A DNA stretch of 64,000 bases from DASQYE01 sp036389675 (GTDB taxonomy: Bacteria; Acidobacteriota; Blastocatellia; Pyrinomonadales; Pyrinomonadaceae). Made by a program: the position numbers and the translations under genes. The notes beneath the pieces were generated by a model. The model worked only from the letters and a program-made list of their open reading frames with translations. It was not told the origin of the DNA and ran no database searches. Positions 30,901-39,386 of the stretch are shown in pieces (positions within the stretch are counted from its first letter, which is position 1; every line of letters starts with the position of its first letter). The stretch lies in contig DASVWI010000003.1 in the NCBI GenBank assembly GCA_036389675.1, positions 124,001-188,000 of the forward strand. The letters are read 5' to 3'.

Positions 30901-31317
30901 TGCAATATTAGTAAATGCCTCATCCCGATTTTTCCATTGGGCACTACTCACAGGGATACCATCAGTTGGCAATGCTTGCAGTCTACCAAATGGAGCATCT
31001 TTCCAATCAACATCACGAATAATGATGGGTATTACCCACGCCTCGCCAGCTTCATGCCTTTCTAGTGCGCGTTGCATTTCAATGTTGTAACAGTAGTCAG
31101 AGTTGAGAAAATCGGCGCTAACTAAAAGAAGAATGATCTTTGCATTATTCAGATGCTCGTTGAGTTCATCCTCCCAATTGCTGCCAGGTAAAATCTTTCG
31201 GTCGTGCCAGTCATTGATTATTCCCTGACGCTTTAAAACATTGATATGTTTTATTAGCTCCTGTCTTGGCTTCTCATCTTTGTGAGAATAGGAAATGAAT
31301 AATTCGATCTGAGTCAT
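27934..31317 (-). CDS. TIR - PD-(D/E)xK-like - NACHT - pentapeptide-like repeat protein (NLR-like defence protein)
   Basis: 1127 residues, ATG 31317 with GAGGG 7 bp upstream. Domains in order: TIR (about 4-148; FISYSHKDE, candidate catalytic E80 in YNIEM); a nuclease-like domain related to the one at 39387-41690 (about 195-325; E241-C-K243 present, but the usual metal Asp is T222); NACHT (Walker A GDFGTGKT 371-378, Walker B LLLLLDGFDE 445-454); helical winged region ending FSHKSFLEYFAAEYL; and a C-terminal beta-helical, pentapeptide-like sensor region (about 810-960). NACHT proteins with such effectors are bacterial NLR-like antiphage proteins: a sensor triggers oligomerisation and the TIR is expected to consume NAD. 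Nuclease activity is doubtful here. Single-gene unit between repeat clusters A and B. Confidence 0.8.
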   Translation of the reverse strand: MTQIELFISYSHKDEKPRQELIKHINVLKRQGIINDWHDRKILPGSNWEDELNEHLNNAKIILLLVSADFLNSDYCYNIEMQRALERHEAGEAWVIPIIIRDVDWKDAPFGRLQALPTDGIPVSSAQWKNRDEAFTNIARGIRTLIQSLKDDGDNVPRISAEVGVRGISKQQNRTQNISIKESQITERTPNPQKHFVDEVGDLYQLLGFKVYQDTSISRKSTVLICEQVIRGGPSIKLYVECKGQGKQKLLPSTVRQFVADYRSSPEEKGITGAVLVIQHTPSQDARDAVNNNRCRVLSYLELFDELLNVSSMLRAYASWYERQEIYLSYLPLRCSKRPQHTPSKHVQETDVIREIYGWLDDPEKLFVVLGDFGTGKTTILQRLKYEFASKYRAGVTDLVPVYIPLRNYESIGSLEKFIELQLQNELGVRVPFNRFLEFLGQSKLLLLLDGFDEMGQQVDQDKRRSNFEELLPLLLASPKSILTCRPAYFLTDHELDSVIGSLSKYTMPIGTTKLSASTLRKHDDFLSAVEKWNFFDSHFPNSLNGIRSVQLCELSARDIDHYVKFFMRRVGEEDEASISQLRERIRKTYDLEDLAKRPVLLNIIVQTVPLLPTDIEASPSVIYSAYTNSWMNHEYAKGQVRMLVPATEKRRFMQTLAWQMYVEGVVDLHYSKIMPHLSKFFRVQNRMVDFVATDIQACSFLERDQDGTFQFSHKSFLEYFAAEYLRDKIKQSKFDCLNDSVLADTVCFFLGDMVHADDALRHHFEKNLVLMLNEGGRERPKLVIENFLRVFRKARIGISGIKAKNTNWSEIKFWSNSFSGKFLEPAWDDLMFEKCSMTNLTIESLSGSDIVIQDSKFHNVVISNVKDSKLGTVDQMTIQINNSQLDHVKFHGSASTIMVSSSIKYSEFRVDRGQMHIVDSSIEYGDIEHCFNGISLTRVKLNRCNLSGSPPFANNTNEFISVINKRWKLNKDTRSKKEVKRLEDVEINKDIKFMEWEDIEFKECLLMWWDFSQVDMTGYKFRNCWFIACRFRDAQQMAAFLTSGATRCRYSFLCLQNLGGNKDHRSDRLLLESLKSLTPQVAHNISGSWLKAVDFLKDPNQAVRKDSAGLPSLAGLLAPHTIDDLI

Positions 31318-31662
31318 CTCTTAACCCTCATGAACTGTGAAATTTCTCGATCTTGATAGGTCTGACGCTATGAGGTTATCAAGATTGCCCGGTATATGGA
31401 ATGGTGTAAGCAACGTTTACCGAAAGTGCAAATTGTAAGCAACAGCTTGCCGAAGGTTAAAGCTCTGTCATTCGATAATTTGTATTATGTAATTAAGGTT
31501 GTTATAGAACAAGCACTTATTACCTAAGAAATAATCTTTATGCCCACGAAGGTTATTGCATTATCTCATGCTCCGCCTTACCAGCTTGGTGTGTCGCCTG
31601 TAAAAAAATGTTACATCTTAGAAATCGAAGGGAGATAATGGAAGCTTGGAGGATTATTTTAG
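31318..31662. other. Divergent intergenic region with repeat cluster B
   Basis: 345 bases between the minus-strand NLR gene and the plus-strand Thoeris genes. It must hold both promoters and contains cluster B; otherwise no gene is seen. Confidence 0.6.
31404..31451 (+). repeat. End-type repeat pair, cluster B
   Basis: Sites GTGTAAGCAACGTTTACC (31404-31421) and TTGTAAGCAACAGCTTGCC (31433-31451), 29 bp apart with spacer GAAAGTGCAAA as in cluster A. Located 87 bp upstream of the NLR start. Confidence 0.6.
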
Positions 31663-32154
31663 ATGGCACGCCGAGCCTTTTTTAGTTTTCATTATTCGAG
31701 AGATATATGGCGAGCTAATGTTGTCAGAAATAGTTGGATGACACATGCAGACAGGACGGCGGCAGGATTCTGGGATGCTTCTCTTTGGGAAGAGGCGAAA
31801 AGAAAAGGCCGGGCTGCAATCGAACGAATGATTGATACTGGGCTACGAAACACTTCTGTTACAGAAGTTCTGATAGGTGCCGAAACAGCTTATAGAGATT
31901 ATGTCCGATATGAAATCGCTGAAAGTCATGGGTTAGGGAAAGGGCTTCTAGGAATTTATATTAATAACATTGCAAATCATAAAGGTATTGAAGACGATGA
32001 AGGTGAGAATCCTTTCAATCACTTATACTTTGATGAAAATGGAAGACGTACATTTCTTTCGGAGATTTACCCCACTTATGATTGGTTTGGTGATGATGGA
32101 TACCTAAATATAGGCTCCTGGATCGAAACTGCTGCACTAGCGGCAGGACGTTAA
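31663..32154 (+). CDS. thsB: Thoeris TIR protein ThsB (first copy)
   Basis: 163 residues, ATG 31663 with GGAGG 10 bp upstream. It matches the ThsB TIR family: RAFFSFHYSRDIWRANVVRN at the N terminus, AAGFWDASLWEEAK, TSVTEVLIGAETAYRDYVRYEI (read in parts) and GKGLLGIYINNI. In Thoeris, ThsB detects phage infection and makes a cyclic ADP-ribose isomer that activates ThsA. The conserved Glu of GAETA and of YEI are the candidate active-site residues. It is 37 bp upstream of thsA in the same direction. About half of its residues match the second ThsB at 33659, with divergence in the C-terminal third. Confidence 0.9.
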   Translation: MARRAFFSFHYSRDIWRANVVRNSWMTHADRTAAGFWDASLWEEAKRKGRAAIERMIDTGLRNTSVTEVLIGAETAYRDYVRYEIAESHGLGKGLLGIYINNIANHKGIEDDEGENPFNHLYFDENGRRTFLSEIYPTYDWFGDDGYLNIGSWIETAALAAGR

Positions 32155-32191
32155 GGGCAACCCTTGATAGACTTGCACGAGAATAAAGAGA

Positions 32192-33628
32192 ATGTTGGAA
32201 GAGTTCTATAGTGAATACACCGAAGCTCTTGATGAAGGGTATGCTGCCCTGTTTGCTGGCGCGGGTCTATCTCAACCCTCAGGCTTCGTTAATTGGAAAG
32301 AGTTGATGAAGGATATAGCCAATGATCTAGGACTAAATGTAGATGTAGAAACGGATCTGATTGCATTAGCTCAATACCACGTAAACACGCGCGCTGGCCG
32401 TGCTCGACTTGATAAATTACTAATCAAAGAATTTACAAAGGATACAAAAATTACAGAGAGCCATCGGCTCATTGCCAGCCTACCTTTGCATACTGTGTGG
32501 ACGACTAACTATGACACGTTGATTGAAGAGGCATTCAAAGAAGCGAATAAACGCCCTGACGTAAAGATCACACAGAAAAATCTCGGCACTACCCTGCCCA
32601 GGCGAGATGTCACCATATACAAAATGCATGGTGATATTTCTCAGCCTGAAAATGCAGTGCTCACTAAAGAGGACTACGAGACCTATACTCTCACACGACC
32701 GTTTTTCCCCGAACTGCTTAAAGGCGACTTACTCTCCAAGACATTTTTGTTTGTAGGATTCAGTTTTACTGATCCGAATATTGATTACATTTTGAGCCGT
32801 ATCCGCACGCTAATGGGCCAGGACCGCCGCGACCATTATTGCATCATGAGACATGTTCCTAAGCCCAAATCGAAAAGCGGCAAAGCAAAAGCTCAGTATG
32901 AGTATGACAAAAAGAAGTTAGAGCTGCGTATCGGCGACTTGAAGCGTTATGGCATTCACGCCTTGATGGTTGAGGAATACAGCGAGATTGAAACCATTCT
33001 TCAGGAGTTGAACCGTCGTAGCCACAGAAAGGATATTTTCGTGTCTGGAAGTGCTCATGAGTATGGCTCTATGGGGCGTGATCGAGTGGAGAGCTTAGCG
33101 CGGGCTATTGGGCAGGAAATTATCCAAAAGGGTTATAACCTCATTTCAGGATTTGGCTTAGGTGTAGGCGGTGCAGTGATAATAGGCTCAGCGGAGGCCC
33201 TGTATGCTGATGAGCAGAGCAGCATAGATGAGCGAACGCGGCTTCGGCCATTCCCGCAAGAACCGCCACAGGGCATGACCCGAAAGCAATTCTGGACTAA
33301 GTACCGCGAAGATATGATATCTAATTCAGGCTTCGCCATATTCTTGTGTGGTAACAAGCTCGACTCTAGTACGAATAAAACGGTTATAGCCGATGGGGTA
33401 TTAGAAGAGTTTGAAATAGCAAAACGGCTCGGTAAGTATCCAATACCTATTGGTGCAACAGGCTACGCCGCGCGTGAAATCTGGAAAGAGGTGACAGGCT
33501 CACTCGATCAATTTTACCCAATGGGTGGGGTTAAAGGTCACTTCAAAACGCTCGAAGATGAAAACAAGAGCAACGCGGAGATTATTGATGCAATCTTTGC
33601 TATCACAAAGCGAGTAGTTCCCAAGTAA
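32192..33628 (+). CDS. thsA: Thoeris effector ThsA (SIR2 - SLOG NADase)
   Basis: 478 residues. Residues about 15-275 form the SIR2-like NADase: FAGAGLSQPSG nucleotide loop, TTNYDTL with N106 and KMHGD with H146, matching the spaced catalytic Asn and His of characterised ThsA (40 residues apart). Residues about 290-475 form the SLOG domain (FVSGSAHEYG, ISGFGLGVGGAVI), which binds the cyclic ADP-ribose signal from ThsB and switches on NAD depletion and abortive infection. Lies between two thsB genes (37 bp and 30 bp gaps), a single operon. The ribosome site is weak (AAAGAGA), perhaps limiting the toxic effector. Confidence 0.93.
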   Translation: MLEEFYSEYTEALDEGYAALFAGAGLSQPSGFVNWKELMKDIANDLGLNVDVETDLIALAQYHVNTRAGRARLDKLLIKEFTKDTKITESHRLIASLPLHTVWTTNYDTLIEEAFKEANKRPDVKITQKNLGTTLPRRDVTIYKMHGDISQPENAVLTKEDYETYTLTRPFFPELLKGDLLSKTFLFVGFSFTDPNIDYILSRIRTLMGQDRRDHYCIMRHVPKPKSKSGKAKAQYEYDKKKLELRIGDLKRYGIHALMVEEYSEIETILQELNRRSHRKDIFVSGSAHEYGSMGRDRVESLARAIGQEIIQKGYNLISGFGLGVGGAVIIGSAEALYADEQSSIDERTRLRPFPQEPPQGMTRKQFWTKYREDMISNSGFAIFLCGNKLDSSTNKTVIADGVLEEFEIAKRLGKYPIPIGATGYAAREIWKEVTGSLDQFYPMGGVKGHFKTLEDENKSNAEIIDAIFAITKRVVPK

Positions 33629-33658
33629 GTAGTATCTTTAGCTTGAAAGGAGGTAGAT

Positions 33659-34144
33659 ATGGCACGACATACTTTTTTCAGCTTCCACTATCAGCGAGAT
33701 GTGTGGAAAGCTAGTAACATCAGAAACAGCGGTATTGTTACGGGTGCAGCAGCAGCCGGTTTTCATGATGCTTCCCTTTGGGAGGAAGCTAAAAAGAAAG
33801 GTGATGCTGCCATCAAAAAACTCATTGATGATGCCTTAGTAGGCACAAGTGTGACCGCAGTTCTAATTGGTGCTGAGACAGCTAGCCGTAAGTATGTTAA
33901 CTATGAAATTGAAAAGAGTATTGATCGTGGAAATGGCATACTTGGCATTCACATCTATAACATGAAGGACAAAAACGGTAATACGGAAATGCCCGGATCT
34001 GTACCTCGTAAACTTACAGAAGGTGGGTTTAGCGTTTACACGTGGGATAGAGATAAATTCGGGGAATGGGTTGAAGACGCATACCAGCAGGCTCAACAGA
34101 AGAAAGCTCGCGAGGCACAACGTAAATCACTTTATGGATGGTAA
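33659..34144 (+). CDS. thsB: Thoeris TIR protein ThsB (second copy)
   Basis: 161 residues, ATG 33659 with a strong AAAGGAGG site 6 bp upstream. Same signature as the first copy: HTFFSFHYQRDVWKASNIRN, AAGFHDASLWEEAKKKGDAA, SVTAVLIGAETASRKYVNYEI (read in parts) and GNGILGIHIYNMKDKNG. The shared core suggests the same signal product; differences near the C terminus would suit recognition of a different phage trigger. Thoeris loci with several thsB genes around one thsA are known. Stronger translation start than thsA. Confidence 0.9.
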   Translation: MARHTFFSFHYQRDVWKASNIRNSGIVTGAAAAGFHDASLWEEAKKKGDAAIKKLIDDALVGTSVTAVLIGAETASRKYVNYEIEKSIDRGNGILGIHIYNMKDKNGNTEMPGSVPRKLTEGGFSVYTWDRDKFGEWVEDAYQQAQQKKAREAQRKSLYGW

Positions 34145-34315
34145 CGTTTCCAACAGTGAACGGGACTAAACAACAATGAGGTCGCTCTAAATTCTACAAA
34201 CACGAGCAGAGATTGAGAATTGACAGAAGGATTTCAATGAATAGCTATCGCCGGAGGAATTCAACAAGGCATAGCAACAAGCCAGAGCGCGCTGAGGATG
34301 GTCTGAGTTTCTCAC

Positions 34316-37300
34316 TCAGGTTGCTTCAGAAATGGAGAAGGTCTCATCTATACGGGTCAGCATCTTACGTACTGTTTCAGCATAAGGGGATTGGAGTCTC
34401 TTAAAGATATTGAGAGACTCCAGTAGTAATTGCGTTGCCTCTGCTCGATTGCCTTGCTCTTCTGCAAGCTTCCCTATAAGGCTTAGGGTTAAGCCTATAC
34501 TGCTCTGATTGCCAAGCTTCCGCGCTATCTCTAAGCTTTCACTATAAAGATGACGAGCTTCTATTAAATCTCCTTGCATTTGTGCAAGCCTGCCTATACT
34601 ACGAAGAATGGTGGCAATACCATTCTGATCACCAAGCTTTTTGCAAATTCTTAGGCTCTCATCATAGAGGTGACGCGCTGTCCCCAGTTCTCCTTGCTCA
34701 TAAGCAAGTCTTCCTAGTTGGTATAAAGTGCTAGCGATGCCACTCTGATGTCCGAGGTTTTTATTAATCTCTAAGCTCTCACTATAAAGCCGTCGCGCTT
34801 CCTCTAGCTCTCCTTGATCTTGTGCCAATACGGCTAACTGATGCAAAGTGACAGAGATGCCACTTTGATTTCCAAGCTTCTGCGCTATGTCTAAGCTCTC
34901 ACTATAAAGCCGTCGCGCTTCCTCTAGCTCTCCTTGATCTTGTGCAAGTCTGCCTAACTGATACAAGTTATTAGCAATGTATGTCTGATTACTTAACTTC
35001 TTGCCGATTTCCAAACTTTCTACGAATAAATGTCGCGCGCGCTCTAACTCGCCACGACCTCTATATGTAACCGCCACGTTGTGTGCATAGCGCGCGACCT
35101 GTGATTCATCTAGTATATTTCGTGCCGCCTCCAATGCCTGTTTACCCCTTCGTATAGCTTCGTCCCAGTATCCACGTACTGGCAGCAGACCATTAATACC
35201 ATCATAATTGAGGGCATCCATAAATGACACAACGCCTTTCCAGTTTTCTAACTCGAACGCGAAATCCATTGCACTTAGTATATTGTCTATCTCTGCTTCT
35301 AACGCATTGAAATCTTCTGGTGTTGGTTGAGAATGCACTTTTGCATATCTCAAAAAGTATGCGATAAATCTCTGGCGAATTGGCTTAGATCGAGGATCAG
35401 AGTGAAGGCGCGCTTTAGCCAACTGGCGGGTTAGCCCCTCAACGGTTAGCCGTTGACCTCCATCCATTGGTCTTACAAGCCATAAAGAGGCTAAGGTTTG
35501 TTGTGCTTTCTTAAATTTCTTCCTATCTTTATCCTTGCTCATGCCAGCCACTTCAGCAAGGGCAAGGCGCGTTGCGCTGGGTATGAATAATGAGAGAGCT
35601 AGAAGTACGGTCCGACCGCCTTCGGCCATTTGAGGCAGTTTAAAGGAGCGGTCAAAAACACGCTGTGCAGCATCGCCTTCGCCGTGTGCTAAATCATTTA
35701 GTACTTCCTCTGGGTCTTGCGCTAAGTCAATCTGTGTTACGACCCACTGTAGGATAAGCGGATTTCCTTCCGCCGTATGAATAATTCGCTCAAGATCCAC
35801 CTCTGCAAAAGTTTGTGAATCTGATGTTTGGCTTATTAGACGATTAAGAAACTGGTACGCCTCTTCTGGCGACATGGAATCGATAGGAACATTACGCGCC
35901 TGATCGACCCGTTGTCGTGTCGTGATCAATGTGGAGGAAGAGGTGCGTTGCCCTAAGAATTCTGCACACCGCGCCTGCTCCTCGGGTACCATAGTCTCAA
36001 ACCCATCCAGCACTATCAGTGTAGGTGAGACAGTAAGGAGAGCGCGTACTTGTTCTTCTTTAGCTTCTGTGGCGAGTGAACGTAAGTCGGCGCGGCCTAA
36101 CTGTGTGGCGATCTCATCAAGAAGTATCGAAAAGTTTAACCCTGTACGTGTTACAGCGCTAATCCATACAATACGCTTAGAATAGATGTCAGCGAGCCCC
36201 CGTACTGCCTCGGCAGCAAGTGTTGTCTTACCTACCCCTCCTGCTCCCCAAAGGGCTATTAATTGACTCTTCTCTGGAGAAAGCTCTTCTTTCAAGATTT
36301 CTACAAAGTCGCGTCCCTCCGCATCACGGCGCGAGACGAAACCCACGTTTGGAGGTCGAGGAATATAATGGGAGAGAGATTCTAATGATGTACGTACATT
36401 TAAAGCATTCGAAGTTAATTCCTCTGCTGCTTTCCGAATACCTTTAGCCACATCTAAAAATGCATCATCTATGTCCGACCAACTGGTAATAGGTTTTGCA
36501 TGGGATGGTAGGACTTGAAGATCCCTGAAGGGGGAATTTTGCCAATCAACCGGACGTAGTAGAATGGGAATTACGCGAGCATCCCCTGCTTCGTGGCGTT
36601 CCATTGCTCGCTTCAGTTCAACACCATAACAGTAATCCGAAGCCATGAAATCAGGGCTTATGAGAAGTAAAATTAATTTGGCTGCATTGAGATTTTTGTC
36701 TATTTCTGCCTCCCAATCGCTTCCAACATCAATCATACGATCATGCCAGCTCGTGATCACGCCCTGCCTCTTCAAAAGATTGAGATGATTTTCTAATTGC
36801 CTTTGTAATCTTTCATCTTGATGAGAGTAGGATACGAATACGGTGTCGGCAATGGAGGGTTGAAGGACATAGGAGGCAGAGGTATCCCCAATATTCCTAA
36901 TTTGTTGATCGGATATTTTCTTGTTGTCTTGAGTAGTAACTATTAATTCTTCATCCTGGCGTTTTACCCCCTCATAATGTGCAAGTACTTCTTTACGTTC
37001 AGTTTCAGTTGGGGAAGCCCAATGTCTTACTTCACCCTCAGTAAGATATGAGGTTAGTCGTTCAGTTGCTGCCAGTACAGTATTTAATTCTCCCGAATTG
37101 TCGCCAAAGGTGGCAAGGATCTCTTCATAAGCGTAATAAGGTACATAGGGATATTGGACATCTTCGATATACTTTTCTCTATTTTCATCTGTCAGATGCA
37201 CAGGGAACATGCCGAAAACACTTTTTGCATATTCTTTTCTTAGCTCAAGCTTCCTTTTCTCAGCATTTTCAATGCGCATTGGAACAGGATATATAGATAT

Positions 37301-37960
37301 TCCATACTTACCCCTTTGCTCAGAAACGGATGTTGCTACAGAAATTGCACCGTTGATGTTCTGATTGTTAAGCGTAAAGCAAACCACCAGAATCTCAGGC
37401 ATTTGAATTGTGCATATACCGGATGTATCACTTACGCCAGTTCGACTATCTATAAGAATGTAATCGTACTCTTCTCGCATTTTCTCTTTAATCGCTTCGA
37501 GAAACGCTCCACCACCTAAACGGTCGTAGAAATTTCGCCAGTCAAAAGAGTTCATACGTGAAGCATAGGATGGTATCTGCTTGCCCGCCGGAATGAAATC
37601 TAACCTTCCTGGGTCGGGGAATGTCCATTTAAGCGAGACTGCATAACGCAAAATATTCGCATATGGAAGATACCAATCCTTTTTCTTTTCTTGATCCTTA
37701 TCAGTTGGGGTTATTGCTTCAATTGCGTAATCTAGTACGAGGTCTACGATTCCTTCTGATGACGTTATGTCTTTATCTACTAAGAAAGGTCTAAAGTAAC
37801 GGTGAAGACCAGGGGCTTCCAGATCCCAATCTACCGCAAGTACACGTTTACCATTGCTGGCTAATACCCACGCAACATTTGCCAGCGCCATAGAACGACC
37901 GGTGCCACCTTTATAGGAGTAAAATGTAATGATCTTGCCAGAAGCCTTATTGTCGCTCAT
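34316..37960 (-). CDS. ParA-like ATPase - TIR - NB-ARC - TPR fusion (FxsT-like)
   Basis: 1214 residues. Domains: SIMIBI ATPase with deviant Walker A KGGTGRS (17-23; R in place of the usual K) and VDWDLEAPGLHRYF (about 1-330); TIR domain (about 372-515; VFVSYSHQDE, YGVELKRAMERHEAG) closely similar to the TIR of 27934-31317; NB-ARC STAND ATPase (about 545-800; Walker A GAGGVGKTT near 572, Walker B LIVLDGFETM); then 40-residue TPR repeats with RARHLYxESLEI pattern (about 960-1200). Its start overlaps the stop of the FxsC-like gene by 4 bp (ATGA). The combination parallels the FxSxx-COOH gene set of actinobacteria, where FxsC and a TPR/NB-ARC protein co-occur; no FxSxx peptide gene or radical SAM gene is seen here. 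Likely an NLR-type switch with TPR sensor and TIR effector (inference). Confidence 0.8.
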   Translation of the reverse strand: MSDNKASGKIITFYSYKGGTGRSMALANVAWVLASNGKRVLAVDWDLEAPGLHRYFRPFLVDKDITSSEGIVDLVLDYAIEAITPTDKDQEKKKDWYLPYANILRYAVSLKWTFPDPGRLDFIPAGKQIPSYASRMNSFDWRNFYDRLGGGAFLEAIKEKMREEYDYILIDSRTGVSDTSGICTIQMPEILVVCFTLNNQNINGAISVATSVSEQRGKYGISIYPVPMRIENAEKRKLELRKEYAKSVFGMFPVHLTDENREKYIEDVQYPYVPYYAYEEILATFGDNSGELNTVLAATERLTSYLTEGEVRHWASPTETERKEVLAHYEGVKRQDEELIVTTQDNKKISDQQIRNIGDTSASYVLQPSIADTVFVSYSHQDERLQRQLENHLNLLKRQGVITSWHDRMIDVGSDWEAEIDKNLNAAKLILLLISPDFMASDYCYGVELKRAMERHEAGDARVIPILLRPVDWQNSPFRDLQVLPSHAKPITSWSDIDDAFLDVAKGIRKAAEELTSNALNVRTSLESLSHYIPRPPNVGFVSRRDAEGRDFVEILKEELSPEKSQLIALWGAGGVGKTTLAAEAVRGLADIYSKRIVWISAVTRTGLNFSILLDEIATQLGRADLRSLATEAKEEQVRALLTVSPTLIVLDGFETMVPEEQARCAEFLGQRTSSSTLITTRQRVDQARNVPIDSMSPEEAYQFLNRLISQTSDSQTFAEVDLERIIHTAEGNPLILQWVVTQIDLAQDPEEVLNDLAHGEGDAAQRVFDRSFKLPQMAEGGRTVLLALSLFIPSATRLALAEVAGMSKDKDRKKFKKAQQTLASLWLVRPMDGGQRLTVEGLTRQLAKARLHSDPRSKPIRQRFIAYFLRYAKVHSQPTPEDFNALEAEIDNILSAMDFAFELENWKGVVSFMDALNYDGINGLLPVRGYWDEAIRRGKQALEAARNILDESQVARYAHNVAVTYRGRGELERARHLFVESLEIGKKLSNQTYIANNLYQLGRLAQDQGELEEARRLYSESLDIAQKLGNQSGISVTLHQLAVLAQDQGELEEARRLYSESLEINKNLGHQSGIASTLYQLGRLAYEQGELGTARHLYDESLRICKKLGDQNGIATILRSIGRLAQMQGDLIEARHLYSESLEIARKLGNQSSIGLTLSLIGKLAEEQGNRAEATQLLLESLNIFKRLQSPYAETVRKMLTRIDETFSISEAT
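34771..34945 (-). repeat. Near-identical 120-bp TPR-coding repeats
   Basis: A 55-base block at 34771-34825 recurs exactly at 34891-34945, with a 120-bp period that matches one TPR unit. Neighbouring units are diverged copies, which implies recent duplication or gene conversion in the sensor. Confidence 0.9.
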
Positions 37961-39231
37961 TCAGTAGCTCCGCCAAGACCAGTAATGCTTGGGATAGGAG
38001 TGCCGGTGCTTTCTACCGGGCGTTGTACCTTGGCCTTGAGAAGTAACCTTCTGCGAACCTCATTGATCGTGGCACAAATTTCTTTCTCAAGCTCATCCAT
38101 TGAGTGAATCGAATCCTGAAAATAAGTATTGAGAATGAACTTACGGGTAAATGTCTTTTGAACATTGGCTTGAAGCTTGTCGAGGCTTTGCGAAGTCTCC
38201 TCATCTTTCTCATTCCACGGGATGAGAATCCCACAATTCAGAAAATCTGTTTTGTCGAAATCAAGCATATGCTTCTGGTAAGACTCAACCTGGATGCTCC
38301 AAGGGTCTACCACGATTACCACAATTGAGTTCGTCTCCTCTGCGGCTCGAATTTTTTCAATCAGGTTGTCCCCAACCGGATAAGTTTCGTATTGGAGGTC
38401 TTCCATAGTCGCAATACCTTGCGAGATAATTCCCACTGATTTGGCAACTTCTGGATAATATGGTTGCCACTCACGGCCTCCTTGATCTCCGTAACAATCA
38501 ACGTGATGCCTCACCCCACTTACTTCAGTGTTCTTACCGGCTACATAAACGAACTGAGCAACTCTGGAGCAGGCACTTTCGCCTAGTGCGACAGCCTTGG
38601 GGCCTTCTGCCTTTGGTTCATGGAACGCACTTTTTACCTGATTTAGTAGTGGAAGATTAGGAAGGGGCGGCAAAATGTTCGCGTTAGCTGCTTCAAAGAT
38701 TCTTCCTGCAAATCTTAATAAAAACTCATCATATTCACTTTTGAACTTTGAGACTTTCATAATAAAGTAAAGACCCTCATTAGCATATATTTCGCCTAAG
38801 TCGCTGTCTTTGTATTGAATCTCAGAAACTGCTCGTGGAAGTGGGTTATGGAGACGATCTGGGCGGTCCCAGAGAACAGGAATAATTAATGGTGGGCGCG
38901 CTATCTTCGTTGATAACCCCTGTACATAATCATTGACACGAGACTGAAAAACTTGGATTTCCTTACCACAGAACTCACTATTAAAGTAGCCGCGCGAGTA
39001 TAAACAGATGAAAACACGGCATGTTTGTAGGCTACCCGAAAGTATTTCCGGCCAAGAGGCTCCAGTTTTAATACCGCTAACATCAAAAAAACCGATTTCA
39101 GCCTCTTCAGCATTACCAAGCCCAGCTATTCTACGAACCTCACGAACCAAATCTGTATAGAATTCTGCCAAGTGTGCATTACCTGTAGAATCTACTCTGG
39201 CATAGCTTAAGAAGAACCAAGGAATGCTCAT
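37957..39231 (-). CDS. FxsC-like TIR protein
   Basis: 424 residues, ATG 39231. The N-terminal TIR-like domain (about 4-190) has WFFLSYARVD, GFFDVSGIKTGASWPEIL, CRVFICLYSRGYFNSEFCGKE and IIPVLW. Residues about 225-400 match the pattern of the FxsC C-terminal domain: FVYVAGKN, REWQPYYP, IVVIVVDPWSIQVESYQKHM and DFLNCGILIPWNEKDEET. FxsC proteins occur in FxSxx-COOH gene clusters of actinobacteria and have no proven activity. Stop codon overlaps the next gene, so the two are coupled and presumably interact through TIR-TIR contacts. Presence in a non-actinobacterial transposon cargo is notable. Confidence 0.75.
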   Translation of the reverse strand: MSIPWFFLSYARVDSTGNAHLAEFYTDLVREVRRIAGLGNAEEAEIGFFDVSGIKTGASWPEILSGSLQTCRVFICLYSRGYFNSEFCGKEIQVFQSRVNDYVQGLSTKIARPPLIIPVLWDRPDRLHNPLPRAVSEIQYKDSDLGEIYANEGLYFIMKVSKFKSEYDEFLLRFAGRIFEAANANILPPLPNLPLLNQVKSAFHEPKAEGPKAVALGESACSRVAQFVYVAGKNTEVSGVRHHVDCYGDQGGREWQPYYPEVAKSVGIISQGIATMEDLQYETYPVGDNLIEKIRAAEETNSIVVIVVDPWSIQVESYQKHMLDFDKTDFLNCGILIPWNEKDEETSQSLDKLQANVQKTFTRKFILNTYFQDSIHSMDELEKEICATINEVRRRLLLKAKVQRPVESTGTPIPSITGLGGATE

Positions 39232-39386
39232 AGCATCAATAAATCCCTTTCATAATGTATATCCCGGCATAATCTATGGGAGTTCTTACAAGATCATCAA
39301 GAGCGATGTGGGATCGTGAAAACATATCTCATAATCATATAATTACTTCATTTCAATATTTCATTTCTACGTACAGCATGTGATAT

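Noticed and set aside
34756..34960. Regular repeats that could be taken for a CRISPR array
   Set aside because: They have a 120-bp coding period, no short repeat/unique spacer pattern, and encode TPR units. No CRISPR array was seen anywhere in the window.
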